NCBI GenBank assembly: GCA_004762155.1
Contig: SIHP01000003.1
Coordinates: 124,001-188,000, forward strand
Direction of reading: 5' to 3'
Source of the DNA: Flavobacteriaceae bacterium
GTDB taxonomy: Bacteria; Bacteroidota; Bacteroidia; Flavobacteriales; Flavobacteriaceae
DNA length: 64,000 bases
Position numbers and translations under genes: made by a program. Each line of letters begins with the position of its first letter. Position 1 is the stretch's first letter. Of this stretch, positions 9,784 to 18,115 are shown piece by piece. The notes beneath the pieces are model-generated. The model searched no databases. It was not told where the DNA came from and saw only the letters and a program-made list of their open reading frames with translations.

Positions 9784-9835
9784 ACTAAAACGTAAAAAGC
9801 TCTCATATGATTATGAGAGCTTTTTACGTTTTAGT
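9784..9835. terminator. Long perfect hairpin terminator
   Basis: Two 24-base arms (9784-9807 and 9812-9835) are perfect reverse complements around the 4-base loop TGAT. The stem core is GCTCTCATA/TATGAGAGC flanked by A and T tracts, so it can terminate in both directions. It separates the small exported-protein gene from the TonB receptor promoter. Confidence 0.85.
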
Positions 9836-9868
9836 TAAATACTTCTTTTGTTAGAGGAGTAAGAATGT

Positions 9869-10180
9869 TTAAAAACCACTTTCTTCAATAACATATTCCA
9901 TTAAAGAGCTGTAGGATTCTTCAATATGAACAATGTCTGTAAATGTTTTGGTACTGTTAAAGTAATATTCCTTTTCGTCTTTAGTAGTAACAAACCAGAA
10001 GAATTTACCTTCATATTCAATACCTTGACTAAAGGAGATTTCAGCTCCAATTTTTTCTTCTGAAGCTTTTGTAGCAGCTTTAATTTGCTCTTTTGTAAGT
10101 TCAACATATGAATCATTGTCTTGAGCATTTAGGGTAGTAAATGCTAATAGAAAAAAAGCAAATAATAATAATTTTTTCAT
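9869..10180 (-). CDS. Small exported protein of unknown function
   Basis: About 103 residues when started at the ATG at 10180, which immediately gives a signal peptide (MKKLLLFAFFLLAFTTLNAQ). The frame can be extended upstream to 10240, but that adds 20 polar residues before the signal peptide and is unlikely. The mature part of about 83 residues is acidic and predicted soluble, with a repeated Tyr/Phe pattern (KFFWFVTT, KEYYFNST). I recognise no family. It is monocistronic, ending at a strong hairpin, and is probably periplasmic. Confidence 0.65.
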   Translation of the reverse strand: MKKLLLFAFFLLAFTTLNAQDNDSYVELTKEQIKAATKASEEKIGAEISFSQGIEYEGKFFWFVTTKDEKEYYFNSTKTFTDIVHIEESYSSLMEYVIEESGF

Positions 10181-10310
10181 TTTAAGGGGATTAATTTTGC
10201 CTACTTCTTTTGTTTTGTTGGCGTTTCGGCTTGTTTCCAACTTGTAATACCAATAACCATGCTAAATATAATAAAAAAATAAGTTTTTTTATTGTTTAAT
10301 ATTCAGTTGG

Positions 10311-10652
10311 TTATATGATTTCTAATATCTTTTCAGTAGGACGACCAATAACAGCCTTTTTTCCATTGATTATAATTGGGCGTTCTATCAGTTTTGGATT
10401 TTCAATCATTGCCTTTATAGTTTCTTGATCTGAAAGTTCTTTTCCTTTGTAATTTTCTTTCCAAATTTTTTCAGTTTTTCGAATCAGTTCGATTGGTTTT
10501 ATGTTTAAAAGCATAATTATTTCAGATAATTCTTTTTCACTTGGAACGTTATCTAAATATTTTATAATTTCAAATTCTTTATTGTTTTCTTCAAGAAGAG
10601 CAACACCCTGACGAGATTTTGTACAACGTGGATTATGGAATATTTGTATCAT
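10311..10652 (-). CDS. arsC: ArsC-family arsenate reductase (glutaredoxin type)
   Basis: A 113-residue cytoplasmic protein of the ArsC/Spx thioredoxin-like family. HNPRCTKSR at residues 7-14 carries the catalytic Cys10 and the anion-binding segment. The C-terminal ERPIII then AVIGRP matches the conserved Arg-Pro region of ArsC. The length is normal for the glutaredoxin-linked class. It would reduce arsenate to arsenite, although many chromosomal copies without an ars operon have unproven function. No arsenite exporter or ArsR gene lies nearby. A YfgD-like ArsC paralogue is the main alternative. Confidence 0.85.
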   Translation of the reverse strand: MIQIFHNPRCTKSRQGVALLEENNKEFEIIKYLDNVPSEKELSEIIMLLNIKPIELIRKTEKIWKENYKGKELSDQETIKAMIENPKLIERPIIINGKKAVIGRPTEKILEII

Positions 10653-10728
10653 TTGTTTATATATTCAATTGAAATTTCAGAGTTCAAATTTATTAAATAA
10701 TTACTTACGAATACTACACAGATGTTAA

Positions 10729-11211
10729 TTAAGCTTTCATAATTTTTCGTATAAATTTCACCCAAAAACTCCATTTTGCTTTTTTCTTGTTTGAAGAAAA
10801 GTTATTTTCTAATTTATCAAAAGCATCTTCTATTAAAGCATCATGTAATGGACGAATGATAAAAATCCAATTTAAAGTAGCTCTAAAATTTGTATTTATA
10901 TCAATTATATGTTTAATTTCTGTTTGTGAATTATTCAATTCTTTCAATTCAAATTTATGAATTCCAAGAAAACCTTTTGGCTTTGTAAATCTAAATTGAA
11001 TAATTTTTTCTAAGTTATACTCTTCAATTGTATATTTTATTGGTCCATGTCCGCCTTTAGTATTTAAATTAATTCCGTTTTTAAATCTTATAGCAGGCCA
11101 ATTTTCTTTAGGCCAAATAAGATCGTCTTTAGTAGCCAATGTTGTTAATAATTCAGAAATTACTTTTTTTGGCTGATTGATTATTCTAGTATGTATATTT
11201 ATAACTTTCAT
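10729..11211 (-). CDS. SRPBCC-fold (START/polyketide cyclase-like) protein
   Basis: A 160-residue soluble protein without a signal peptide. It has an SRPBCC layout: an N-terminal strand with INIHTRIINQPKKV, a long helix, central strands with GHGPIKYTIEEY and a C-terminal helix (HDALIEDAFDKLENNF). Such helix-grip domains bind hydrophobic ligands or act as cyclases. It lies 12 bases downstream of the broken DUF2867 gene and behind a FAD monooxygenase, so the three form one minus-strand unit under TetR control. A role in handling the monooxygenase substrate is inferred. The ligand is unknown. Confidence 0.65.
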   Translation of the reverse strand: MKVINIHTRIINQPKKVISELLTTLATKDDLIWPKENWPAIRFKNGINLNTKGGHGPIKYTIEEYNLEKIIQFRFTKPKGFLGIHKFELKELNNSQTEIKHIIDINTNFRATLNWIFIIRPLHDALIEDAFDKLENNFSSNKKKAKWSFWVKFIRKIMKA

Positions 11212-11223
11212 AAAACCTCAATT

Positions 11224-11718
11224 TTATTTACAATTTTTATAAGCATTTTTAACCAAGCTTTTTACAACAATTCTATGAAACGGTTTTATAATAGTCATGT
11301 ATATTTTGCCAAATGTATTGTTATAAGAAACTAAAGTTATCACTTTTATATTATAAACAAGAGCTTTATCTTTTGTAATTATAGCTCTAAAATCAAGATG
11401 TTTATCGTTTGCTCCTAAAATAATTTCAGTTTCAGAAATAGAAAATATTTTAAAAAACCCAATATATCCGTCAACTTCAAATTTTTCATGATAATTACCT
11501 GGCATTTCAGTTTCTAAACCAAATAAACCAACAATTTTATTCCTTAAAATAAAAAGCCATGCAACTCATTTAGGAGTAGTGTTAAATATTAATTTTGATA
11601 GCTCTTCAATTGTATTTGTATGATTTGTAGTAGCAAATGTATCTGAAAAATCAATTTTTGATAAAAGCTTTTTTTGTTTTGTATCTAATAGTGTAGGTTG
11701 TTCAATTACTTTTTTCAT
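11224..11718 (-). pseudogene. DUF2867-type gene interrupted by one in-frame TGA
   Basis: The frame starting with the ATG at 11718 reads through 50 codons, meets TGA at 11568-11566 and then continues in the same frame to the stop at 11224, for 164 residues in total. The part after the stop starts VAWLFILRNKIVGLFGLET and goes on with LGANDKHLDFRA and KPFHRIVV, landmarks I associate with DUF2867. The broken codon follows TPK, where the family usually has Trp, so TGG to TGA is the simplest change. The gene sits between the FAD monooxygenase (9 bases away) and the SRPBCC gene (12 bases). A shorter product could start at the ATG at 11505, but it would lack the N-terminal third. Sequencing error or readthrough are alternatives. 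Confidence 0.82.
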
Positions 11719-11727
11719 AATTAATTA

Positions 11728-12858
11728 TTATTTATTCAATTGAAATAATTTTTCTTGTTGATATCTACTAAATACAGATGGTATTATTTTTAATAATTGG
11801 TTTCTGCAAAAAATAGCGAAAGGATTTTTCCAATGCGCAATTTTTCCAATCATCCAACTTTGGTGTACCACTTTATGTGCATTTGAAATTCTTAATTTTT
11901 GGTATTCTTTAAAAGCATTCGCATTTTTATGTTTGTAAATTGATTCACTTATAACATAAGCGTCTTCAATTGCTTGGCAAGCACCTTGTCCCATATTAGG
12001 TGTAGCGGCATGTGCAGCATCTCCAATTAGGCAACCAAATTCATTGTACCACTTTTTTATGGGTTTTAAATCTGTAATAATACTAGTATGAATATTATTA
12101 ATAGGAGTGGTTTTAATAATTTGTGTTACTAATTCTGGATATTTTTTAAAGTAAGAAGAGAGTTTAGAAATAGAAAATTCACTTTCATCATTTTTAAAAG
12201 ATTTAAGAGCATACCAATACACTTGGTTTTTGTTACATTTTACAAAAGCAAAACGAGCTTTATTTCCCCAAGCTTCATTTAATTGATTTTTATACTTATC
12301 GGGCAAATCCATATTTATAACACCACGCCAACATACTTGATTTGTTTTTCTTGTAATAATATTAGATGCAATACTATTTCTAAGTTTAGAATAAATTCCA
12401 TCAGCACCAATTACCAGAGAAGATTTTATTTTTTCTCCATTTTCAAATTCTAGTAAATAGCCCGAGGCATTCTTGGTAGCAGTTTTTAATTTGTGGTTTA
12501 AATGAATTTTGGTGTGTTTTAAGTTTTTTAATAAAATACTCTGTAATTTACCTCTATGTATTACAGTAGTTTGCAAATTGTATTTTTTTTCAAAATAACG
12601 TAAGTCAATACCTGAGAGTAATTTTAAATTACCATTGGTGATATTTAAATGTTCTAAAGAAACACCTTCTTTTTTAAGTTGATCATCAATTTTTAAGTGT
12701 TGAAAAACTTTCATAGCGTTACTAGCTAAAATTATACCAGCACCAACTTCTTTAATCTCCTTAGTTTGTTCATATATAGTTGGTTTAAATCCTTTAGCTT
12801 CTAGAGCTAAAGCAGTTGTTAAACCACCTATACCAGCTCCAATGATATCAATATTCAT
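11728..12858 (-). CDS. FAD-dependent monooxygenase (PHBH/UbiH-like)
   Basis: A 376-residue group A flavoprotein monooxygenase. The N-terminal dinucleotide fold is seen in IDIIGAGIGGLTTALAL with the acidic YEQ end of strand 2. The second FAD motif is GDAAHAATPNMGQGACQAIED at about residue 284, and VIGADGIYSKLR near 150 is the DG motif. It should hydroxylate an aromatic or similar substrate using NAD(P)H and oxygen; the substrate cannot be deduced. It is the first gene of the unit that includes the DUF2867 and SRPBCC genes. It is divergent from a TetR gene with two matching palindromes between them. Confidence 0.87.
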   Translation of the reverse strand: MNIDIIGAGIGGLTTALALEAKGFKPTIYEQTKEIKEVGAGIILASNAMKVFQHLKIDDQLKKEGVSLEHLNITNGNLKLLSGIDLRYFEKKYNLQTTVIHRGKLQSILLKNLKHTKIHLNHKLKTATKNASGYLLEFENGEKIKSSLVIGADGIYSKLRNSIASNIITRKTNQVCWRGVINMDLPDKYKNQLNEAWGNKARFAFVKCNKNQVYWYALKSFKNDESEFSISKLSSYFKKYPELVTQIIKTTPINNIHTSIITDLKPIKKWYNEFGCLIGDAAHAATPNMGQGACQAIEDAYVISESIYKHKNANAFKEYQKLRISNAHKVVHQSWMIGKIAHWKNPFAIFCRNQLLKIIPSVFSRYQQEKLFQLNK

Positions 12859-12870
12859 AGTTTAAATATT

Positions 12871-12920
12871 TATTAGTACAAATGTACTAATAAAATATCG
12901 TAATAGTACGTTTGTACTAA
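12871..12920. promoter_or_regulatory. Twin TetR-type operators between the FAD monooxygenase and tetR genes
   Basis: Two copies of TAGTAC-N4-GTACTA lie at 12874-12889 and 12904-12919, centre to centre 30 bp apart. The first extends to TATTAGTACA-AA-TGTACTAATA. They fill the space between the divergent start codons. A TAGATTTG element (12927-12934) overlaps the tetR start, which would make its mRNA leaderless or nearly so. The arrangement fits autoregulation plus repression of the monooxygenase unit. Confidence 0.8.
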
Positions 12921-12938
12921 TTTTTGTAGATTTGTAGT

Positions 12939-13571
12939 GTGAACAAAACAAAGACAAAAATATTAGCACATTCGTTAAAACTATTTAACGAAAAGGGAGT
13001 AACAGACGTATCACTAAGAGCAATAGCAAATGATATGAATATTAGTGTTGGTAATTTACAGTATCATTTTAAAAAAAGAGAAGATATTATTTTGCAATTG
13101 TATTTTCAATTGGTTGAAACAATTGATAAAAAGATGCTTGAAGAAGCAATGAGTGAAAATATTTTGATGTCTTTCTTTAATATTTCTAAAACAATGATGG
13201 TCTCATTTTTTGAGTATCGTTTCTTTTTGCTTGATTTTAATATGATAATAAGAGAACATAGTCAAATTAAAAATCATTATCAACAACTAATAGAACAAAG
13301 AAAACAACAGTTTTTTGAACTTCTTAAAAGATTAATACATGAAGGTTTAATGAGAGAAGAAAAACTAGAAAACGAGTATAAAAACGTATTCAAAAGAATA
13401 CAAATATTAAGTGATTTTTGGTTGTCATCAGCTTTTATTACCTCAAAAAAGATGTCTGAAGAAATAGTTGATGAATATTTACAGGTAATTACTCAAACTA
13501 TATTTCCTTATTTAACAGAAAAAGGAGAGCTAAGATATAAAGAGTTAAATGAATATATGGATAATAAATAA
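12939..13571 (+). CDS. TetR/AcrR family transcriptional regulator
   Basis: A 210-residue repressor starting with GTG at 12939, the only start that keeps the full DNA-binding domain. The helix-turn-helix lies at about residues 8-52 (ALRAIANDMNISVGNLQYHF pattern: SLRAIANDMN then VGNLQYHFKKRE). The C-terminal helical ligand-binding domain is followed by the TetR_C-like region common in flavobacteria. It faces the FAD monooxygenase operon over two identical-core palindromes and probably represses that operon and itself until a small substrate binds. Confidence 0.9.
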   Translation: MNKTKTKILAHSLKLFNEKGVTDVSLRAIANDMNISVGNLQYHFKKREDIILQLYFQLVETIDKKMLEEAMSENILMSFFNISKTMMVSFFEYRFFLLDFNMIIREHSQIKNHYQQLIEQRKQQFFELLKRLIHEGLMREEKLENEYKNVFKRIQILSDFWLSSAFITSKKMSEEIVDEYLQVITQTIFPYLTEKGELRYKELNEYMDNK

Positions 13572-13791
13572 AAGTAATAGTTTATTGCTTGTGCTTTTAA
13601 TTATGCTTCTCATGACATAAAAAATACATTTTATAACATTTTTAAATATTTTATTTATTGTTTTTTTATAATTTTAAAATGAAATCAAGATTAATTATTT
13701 GATTAAGTAGCTACGATTTATTCTTGATAAACAATGGTGAAATCCGAAAAGCCTAATTATAAATAGAGTAGGAAATTAATGAATAGAAATA

Positions 13792-14097
13792 ATGGAAAAT
13801 TTTGTAATAGCAACAAATTCAGATAATCGTGTAGAAGCTTTTTATATTGACGATAATTTTACGGTAATGCATACATGGCAATTAGATCCAGCTAATAAAA
13901 CATCTTGGTCAAAACCAAATTCACTTTATGGAACAAGTCAAGATTCTAATGGTTCTTTAACTAATGCACTTAGAGTAGAAGCGGTAACTGATTCAAATGG
14001 ACAAATTCAAGTTGTAGCATACACACAAGATAATAAATATTTTACTTGTTATCAAACACCAGGATTTTGGAATGGATGGTTTGAGATAACTCAGTAG
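13792..14097 (+). CDS. Small two-blade lectin-like protein
   Basis: A 101-residue protein without a signal peptide. It contains two similar halves (about 2-50 and 51-100) with strand patterns of beta-propeller lectin blades: FVIATNSDNRVEAF and LRVEAVTDSNGQIQVV, and Trp-rich ends (TSWSKPNSL and FWNGWFEI). This resembles PLL/fucose-binding bacterial lectins, but at two blades it would have to oligomerise to close a propeller. It stands alone, with a 220-base AT-rich upstream region and a hairpin at 14124-14160 downstream. The call is by pattern only. Confidence 0.55.
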   Translation: MENFVIATNSDNRVEAFYIDDNFTVMHTWQLDPANKTSWSKPNSLYGTSQDSNGSLTNALRVEAVTDSNGQIQVVAYTQDNKYFTCYQTPGFWNGWFEITQ

Positions 14098-14123
14098 ATT
14101 AGGAATGAAATAAAGTTGTCAAT

Positions 14124-14160
14124 GTAAGGTTGTAAAAATAATATTCTTTTACAATCTTAC
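14124..14160 (+). terminator. Hairpin after the lectin-like gene
   Basis: GTAAGGTTGTAAAA (14124-14137) pairs with TTTTACAATCTTAC (14147-14160) with one G-U pair and a 9-base loop. It lacks a long T tract after it, so termination is likely but not certain. Confidence 0.55.
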
Positions 14161-14209
14161 ATTACTAAGGAATAAGAGTATGTTTTTGATGTATAAATAA
14201 ATATAATTA

Positions 14210-15304
14210 TTACTCTTTCTTTTGTCCCATCATCATTAAATAGGCTTTTAAAAACGGATTGATATTTCCGTCCATAATTGCATCTACATTACCAGTTTCA
14301 TGAGCTGTTCTAACATCTTTTACTAATTTATAAGGATGCATTACATAATTACGAATTTGACTTCCCCATTCGTTTTTCATTTTGTTAGCTTCAATGTCTG
14401 CACGAGCAGCCAAACGCTTTTGCAATTCAATTTCATACAATTGCGATTTTAACATTTTTAAAGCTGTAGCTCTATTGTCGTGTTGTGAACGAGAGTTAGA
14501 GCATTGTATTTGAATTCCTGTTGGTTTATGATGTAATTGAACCTTGGTTTCTACTTTGTTTACATTTTGTCCACCAGCGCCACTAGAACGAGCAGTAGTG
14601 ATTTCAATATCAGCAGGATTTACATCAATTTCTATACTATCATCAGCAACTGGATATACATATACAGATGCAAATGAGGTATGTCGTTTTGCGTTACTAT
14701 CAAAAGGAGAAATACGTACCAAACGATGTACACCGTTTTCACCTTTTAACCAACCAAAAGCGTAATCTCCTTCAATTTCTATGGTTACTGTTTTTATACC
14801 AGCTGCATCTCCGCTTTGGTAGTTTAGTGTTTTTAGTTTGTAACCTTGTTTTTCAGCCCACATAGTGTACATTCTAAACAACATCTCTGCCCAGTCACAA
14901 CTTTCAGTTCCTCCAGCTCCAGCTGTAATTTGTAATGTTGCACTAAAACTATCACCTTCTTCTGAAAGCATGTTTTTAAATTCAATATCTTCTAAAAAAG
15001 TACTAGCTTTTTCGTATTGTTCATCAACTTCAGCTTCATCAACATCCCCTTCTTTATAAAAATCATATAAAACAGTGAGGTCTTCACTTAAAGTAACAGC
15101 TTCGTTATATTGAGTAACCCATTTTTTCTTAAAACGAAGCTCTTTCATTACAATTTCCGCTTCTTTTGGTTTGTTCCAAAAATCTGGATTTGCAGTTTTT
15201 TCTTCTTCATTAGAAATTTCAATTAATTTCTTGTCAATATCCAAATAGCTTTTTAACTTGCTAACGCGTTCAGTAATATTTTTTAACTGTTCTTGTGTAA
15301 TCAT
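14210..15304 (-). CDS. prfB: Peptide chain release factor 2
   Basis: A 364-residue class I release factor that recognises UGA and UAA. The tripeptide anticodon SPF is at residues 199-201 and the catalytic GGQ at 244-246 inside [11 protein letters not shown]. The N-terminal coiled region ([12 protein letters not shown]) is typical of RF2. Unlike many bacteria, the gene is a single uninterrupted frame: the region encoding SYLDIDKK carries no CTTTGA slippery site, so the programmed frameshift is absent. A TATTTTTG -7 element (plus-strand CAAAAATA at 15311-15318) lies just before the start. Confidence 0.96.
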   Translation of the reverse strand: MITQEQLKNITERVSKLKSYLDIDKKLIEISNEEEKTANPDFWNKPKEAEIVMKELRFKKKWVTQYNEAVTLSEDLTVLYDFYKEGDVDEAEVDEQYEKASTFLEDIEFKNMLSEEGDSFSATLQITAGAGGTESCDWAEMLFRMYTMWAEKQGYKLKTLNYQSGDAAGIKTVTIEIEGDYAFGWLKGENGVHRLVRISPFDSNAKRHTSFASVYVYPVADDSIEIDVNPADIEITTARSSGAGGQNVNKVETKVQLHHKPTGIQIQCSNSRSQHDNRATALKMLKSQLYEIELQKRLAARADIEANKMKNEWGSQIRNYVMHPYKLVKDVRTAHETGNVDAIMDGNINPFLKAYLMMMGQKKE

Positions 15305-15343
15305 AGTTTACAAAAATACACTTTCAAAATAAAATACCCATAC

Positions 15344-16369
15344 ATGAAAATAAATTTAATAAGTGACACAGTAACAAAACCTACAAAAGAAATGTTAACA
15401 GCTATGTTACAGGCAGAAGTAGGGGACGATGTATTTAAATTAGATCCAACTGTAAACAAATTACAAGAAAAACTTGCAGAAATGTTTGGTATGGAAGATG
15501 CGTTATTTTTTCCTTCAGGAACAATGGCAAACCAAACAGCTATAAAATTACATACACAGCCAGGAGATAGAATGTTTTGCGATAAATACGCACATGTTTA
15601 TAATTATGAAGGTGGTGGAGCAGCTTTTAATGCAGGTGTTACTTCTTGTTTAATTGATGGAGATAGGGGAATGTTTACAGCAGCACAATTGGCTAGTTTA
15701 GTAAAAGGGAGAAACGATATTCATACACCTTATAATAAATTAGTTTGTATAGAAAACACTACAAATAAAGGAGGAGGAGCTTGTTGGGATTTTGAAGAAT
15801 TAAAGAGGATACAAAAAGTTACTAAAGAAAACGATTTAAGTTTTCATTTAGATGGTGCTCGTTTATTTAATGCTTTGGTAGCAAAAGGAGAAATGCCAAA
15901 ACAGTATGGAGATTTGTTTGATACAATTTCTATTTGTTTGTCCAAAGGTTTAGGAGCTCCAATAGGATCTGTTTTAATAGGTTCAAAAAAGCATATAGAA
16001 AAAGCACTACGAATTCGTAAATTGTTAGGTGGTGCAATGCGACAAGTTGGTTATTTGGCAGCAGCAGGAATTTACGCTTTAGATAATCATGTTGAGCGTT
16101 TGGCAGAAGACCATTTAAAAGCAAAAGAAATAGGAACAGTTTTGCGAAATACGTCTTACGTTAAAAAAGTGGAACCAATAGAAACTAATATTGTTATTTT
16201 TTATGTAAAAGATACTTTAGATGCTGATGATTTTATGAAAAACATGGAAGAAAAAGGAATTCTATTAATTGCTATGGGAGAAGGTAAAATACGTATTGTA
16301 ACTCATTTAGATTACTCTAATGAAATGCACGAACATTTATTAAATGAATTGAAAAAATTTAAAGGATAA
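15344..16369 (+). CDS. ltaE: Low-specificity L-threonine aldolase
   Basis: A 341-residue PLP enzyme that cleaves L-threonine/allo-threonine to glycine and acetaldehyde. I take the ATG at 15344 ([14 protein letters not shown]), which matches the family's N-terminus; the longer frame from 15293 would overlap the divergent prf[15 protein letters not shown] binds the cofactor phosphate region, [12 protein letters not shown] holds the PLP-stacking Asp, and [14 protein letters not shown] carries the Schiff-base lysine. The length is usual. It ends four bases before the end of the convergent barrel-protein gene with no hairpin between them. Confidence 0.92.
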   Translation: MKINLISDTVTKPTKEMLTAMLQAEVGDDVFKLDPTVNKLQEKLAEMFGMEDALFFPSGTMANQTAIKLHTQPGDRMFCDKYAHVYNYEGGGAAFNAGVTSCLIDGDRGMFTAAQLASLVKGRNDIHTPYNKLVCIENTTNKGGGACWDFEELKRIQKVTKENDLSFHLDGARLFNALVAKGEMPKQYGDLFDTISICLSKGLGAPIGSVLIGSKKHIEKALRIRKLLGGAMRQVGYLAAAGIYALDNHVERLAEDHLKAKEIGTVLRNTSYVKKVEPIETNIVIFYVKDTLDADDFMKNMEEKGILLIAMGEGKIRIVTHLDYSNEMHEHLLNELKKFKG

Positions 16370-16373
16370 AATA

Positions 16374-16868
16374 TTAGAAAAATATACGAACAATAGGAGA
16401 TATTGGAGAAGCAAAAACACTTTTGGTTTGATCATATAATACATCATAACGAACACCAAACGATACATTTCTACTAACCCTATAAGCAGCACCTACGTTT
16501 AAAGAAGGTACAGTGTAACTGTATGTGTCTAATCCAAATCTTTGGTTGATAAATAATTGGTCAAACTCTAAAGAAAGCTGTATTCCTTCAAAAGGATTGT
16601 ATAAAGAAAGTACTCCAATATTGTATACATTTGATTTGAAATCGTTTTGTTTTGAATATTGATATCCAACACTAACACCTAGAGAAACTTTTTCATTAAA
16701 GTCGTAAATAGCTGTTGGTGAAATTGCAAATGTTGTGGTGTTATTTCCAAACCCAAGCCCTAATCCTCCACCAAAACGAACATTATTCCAAAAATTATAT
16801 TCTTCATTTTCCTGAGAAAATCCTACAGTTGCTCCAAGTAAAAAGATAAAAAAAAGTATTTTTTTCAT
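16374..16868 (-). CDS. Small outer-membrane beta-barrel protein
   Basis: A 164-residue exported protein with signal peptide (residues 1-19, ending FSQ). The mature part has about eight amphipathic strands with Gly/Tyr/Phe spacing (GGGLGLGFGN, SLGVSVGYQY, VSFGVRYDV) and ends in a Phe-Phe pair. This is typical of small OmpX/OmpW-like barrels. It starts 10 bases downstream of the membrane protein gene and may belong to the sigma factor operon. The function is unknown. Confidence 0.8.
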   Translation of the reverse strand: MKKILFFIFLLGATVGFSQENEEYNFWNNVRFGGGLGLGFGNNTTTFAISPTAIYDFNEKVSLGVSVGYQYSKQNDFKSNVYNIGVLSLYNPFEGIQLSLEFDQLFINQRFGLDTYSYTVPSLNVGAAYRVSRNVSFGVRYDVLYDQTKSVFASPISPIVRIFF

Positions 16869-16878
16869 AACAAAATTA

Positions 16879-17493
16879 TTAATTCAATTCGTCTAATTTA
16901 GCTAATTCTTTATAGTTTTTGTTCAGTTTTCGTAGTAAAATACCGTAAAGAAGTTGGTAGATTAACCAAAGCAAGCAAACAGCTATAATAGAAATTATTA
17001 CAATGATTATTACAGCAAAAATTGTTATTTTATCTGCTAATTCGTTTGTGTTGTTAATTATTATAGATGAAAAAATAATAATTAATAAAAACACAAAATA
17101 AGCTAAATTGAAAAACACATAATTTTTAACAGTTTTACGTGTTTTTAAAATTCTAGTCATCAAATTTTTTGTGTTTTCCATCACAGAAATGTTCTTATAA
17201 TTCATGTAAAATTGAAAAATAAAATAAAAGAAGATAGGTAAAGATATAACTTGGCTATAAAAAACAAAGTTAGTTAACCCCATACTGTCATAAATTTTTT
17301 TACTTTCTTCAAAGTCTATAAAACAATAACTTAAAATTAAAATTAAAAATTCACACAATCCAATAATAAAAATCCATTTTACAATAGATGAGGAACGCGC
17401 ATGCGTCATTTTAAAAATTTTATCTCTAGAGACCTTTTGAGAATCCTCTGGTTGATTGTCCCAGGCTTTTTTATATTTATCTAATACATCCAT
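16879..17493 (-). CDS. Four-helix membrane protein linked to an ECF sigma factor
   Basis: A 204-residue protein. Residues 1-35 are soluble (KYKKAWDNQPEDSQKVSRDKI), followed by four predicted membrane helices at about 38-58, 74-94, 118-142 and 150-178 and a short C-terminal tail. It starts 3 bases after the sigma factor gene, so it is probably co-translated and could be its anti-sigma factor or sensor. It has no classic zinc-binding anti-sigma motif. Homologues are sometimes labelled as carotene monooxygenase in flavobacterial genomes, which nothing in this sequence supports. Confidence 0.6.
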   Translation of the reverse strand: MDVLDKYKKAWDNQPEDSQKVSRDKIFKMTHARSSSIVKWIFIIGLCEFLILILSYCFIDFEESKKIYDSMGLTNFVFYSQVISLPIFFYFIFQFYMNYKNISVMENTKNLMTRILKTRKTVKNYVFFNLAYFVFLLIIIFSSIIINNTNELADKITIFAVIIIVIISIIAVCLLWLIYQLLYGILLRKLNKNYKELAKLDELN

Positions 17494-17496
17494 ATA

Positions 17497-17991
17497 TTAT
17501 GGGTTTAGTATTTTTTTTAATTTATCTTTTGCTCGGTTCATTTTTACACGTGCATTTACTTGACTTATACCTAACGTTGCAGATATTTCTTTGTAATTCT
17601 TGTCTTCTAAATACAAAAAAACAAGCGCTTTATCAATATCGTTTAAACCTCTTATAGCTTTGTATAAAGATTTTAATTGCTGCTCTTCAGTATCGTCATA
17701 TTCAACAGATTTAATTTTATAAACAACATCTGAAATGTCATTAGTTTTAATAGTTCTTGTTGATTTTCTATACAAAGAAATAGCAGTGTTTAAAGCAACC
17801 CTATACATCCAAGTACTAAACTTTGCATCACCTCTAAACTTTGGATAATTTTTCCAAAGTTGAATGGTAATCTCTTGAAACAAATCATTATGATCACTCT
17901 TATTTGAGGTGTAAAGCCTACAAATTTTATGAGCAATATTCTGATTTGGTTCAAAATCGTTTAAAAACTTTTCTTTAAAACTGTCTTGCAC
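17497..17991 (-). CDS. ECF-family RNA polymerase sigma factor
   Basis: A 164-residue sigma-70 family protein containing only regions 2 and 4. Region 2 is at about 20-85 (DLFQEITIQLWKNY, STWMYRVALNTAISLYRK) and region 4 at about 105-160 (YLEDKNYKEISATLGISQVNARVKMNRAKDKLKK, split here as a typical HTH). The start is GTG at 17991. It is followed at 3 bases by a membrane protein that may be its regulator. The gene is divergent from the carH-like regulator. Upstream, TGTAACA (plus-strand TGTTACA at 18041-18047) and TATCTAA (plus-strand TTAGATA at 18014-18020), 20 bases apart, are a weak candidate for an autoregulated ECF promoter. Confidence 0.9.
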   Translation of the reverse strand: MQDSFKEKFLNDFEPNQNIAHKICRLYTSNKSDHNDLFQEITIQLWKNYPKFRGDAKFSTWMYRVALNTAISLYRKSTRTIKTNDISDVVYKIKSVEYDDTEEQQLKSLYKAIRGLNDIDKALVFLYLEDKNYKEISATLGISQVNARVKMNRAKDKLKKILNP

Positions 17992-18086
17992 TACTGTGGT
18001 TAGGTTTGGTATATTAGATAAGTGTGGTAAAAGTAGAAAATGTTACATAAAAAAAATAAAAAAAATTAAAACAATAATATTTTCTG

Positions 18087-18094
18087 TATATTTG
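18087..18094 (+). promoter_or_regulatory. -7 promoter element for the carotenoid operon
   Basis: TATATTTG matches the Bacteroidota TAnnTTTG element 22 bases upstream of the TTG start of the regulator gene. There is no clear TTG at -33. It is the only good promoter candidate before carH-crtI-crtB. Confidence 0.5.
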
Positions 18095-18115
18095 TTTAAG
18101 AAAAAATAAAATAAG

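Noticed and set aside
10181..10240. N-terminal extension of the small exported protein
   Set aside because: It would put 20 polar residues before a standard signal peptide.
15293..15343. N-terminal extension of the threonine aldolase
   Set aside because: It would overlap the divergent prfB start and adds residues absent from the family; the ATG at 15344 fits.
16879..17493. Beta-carotene monooxygenase, suggested by common labels and nearby carotenoid genes
   Set aside because: There is no histidine-based oxygenase motif; the protein is a four-helix membrane protein next to a sigma factor.
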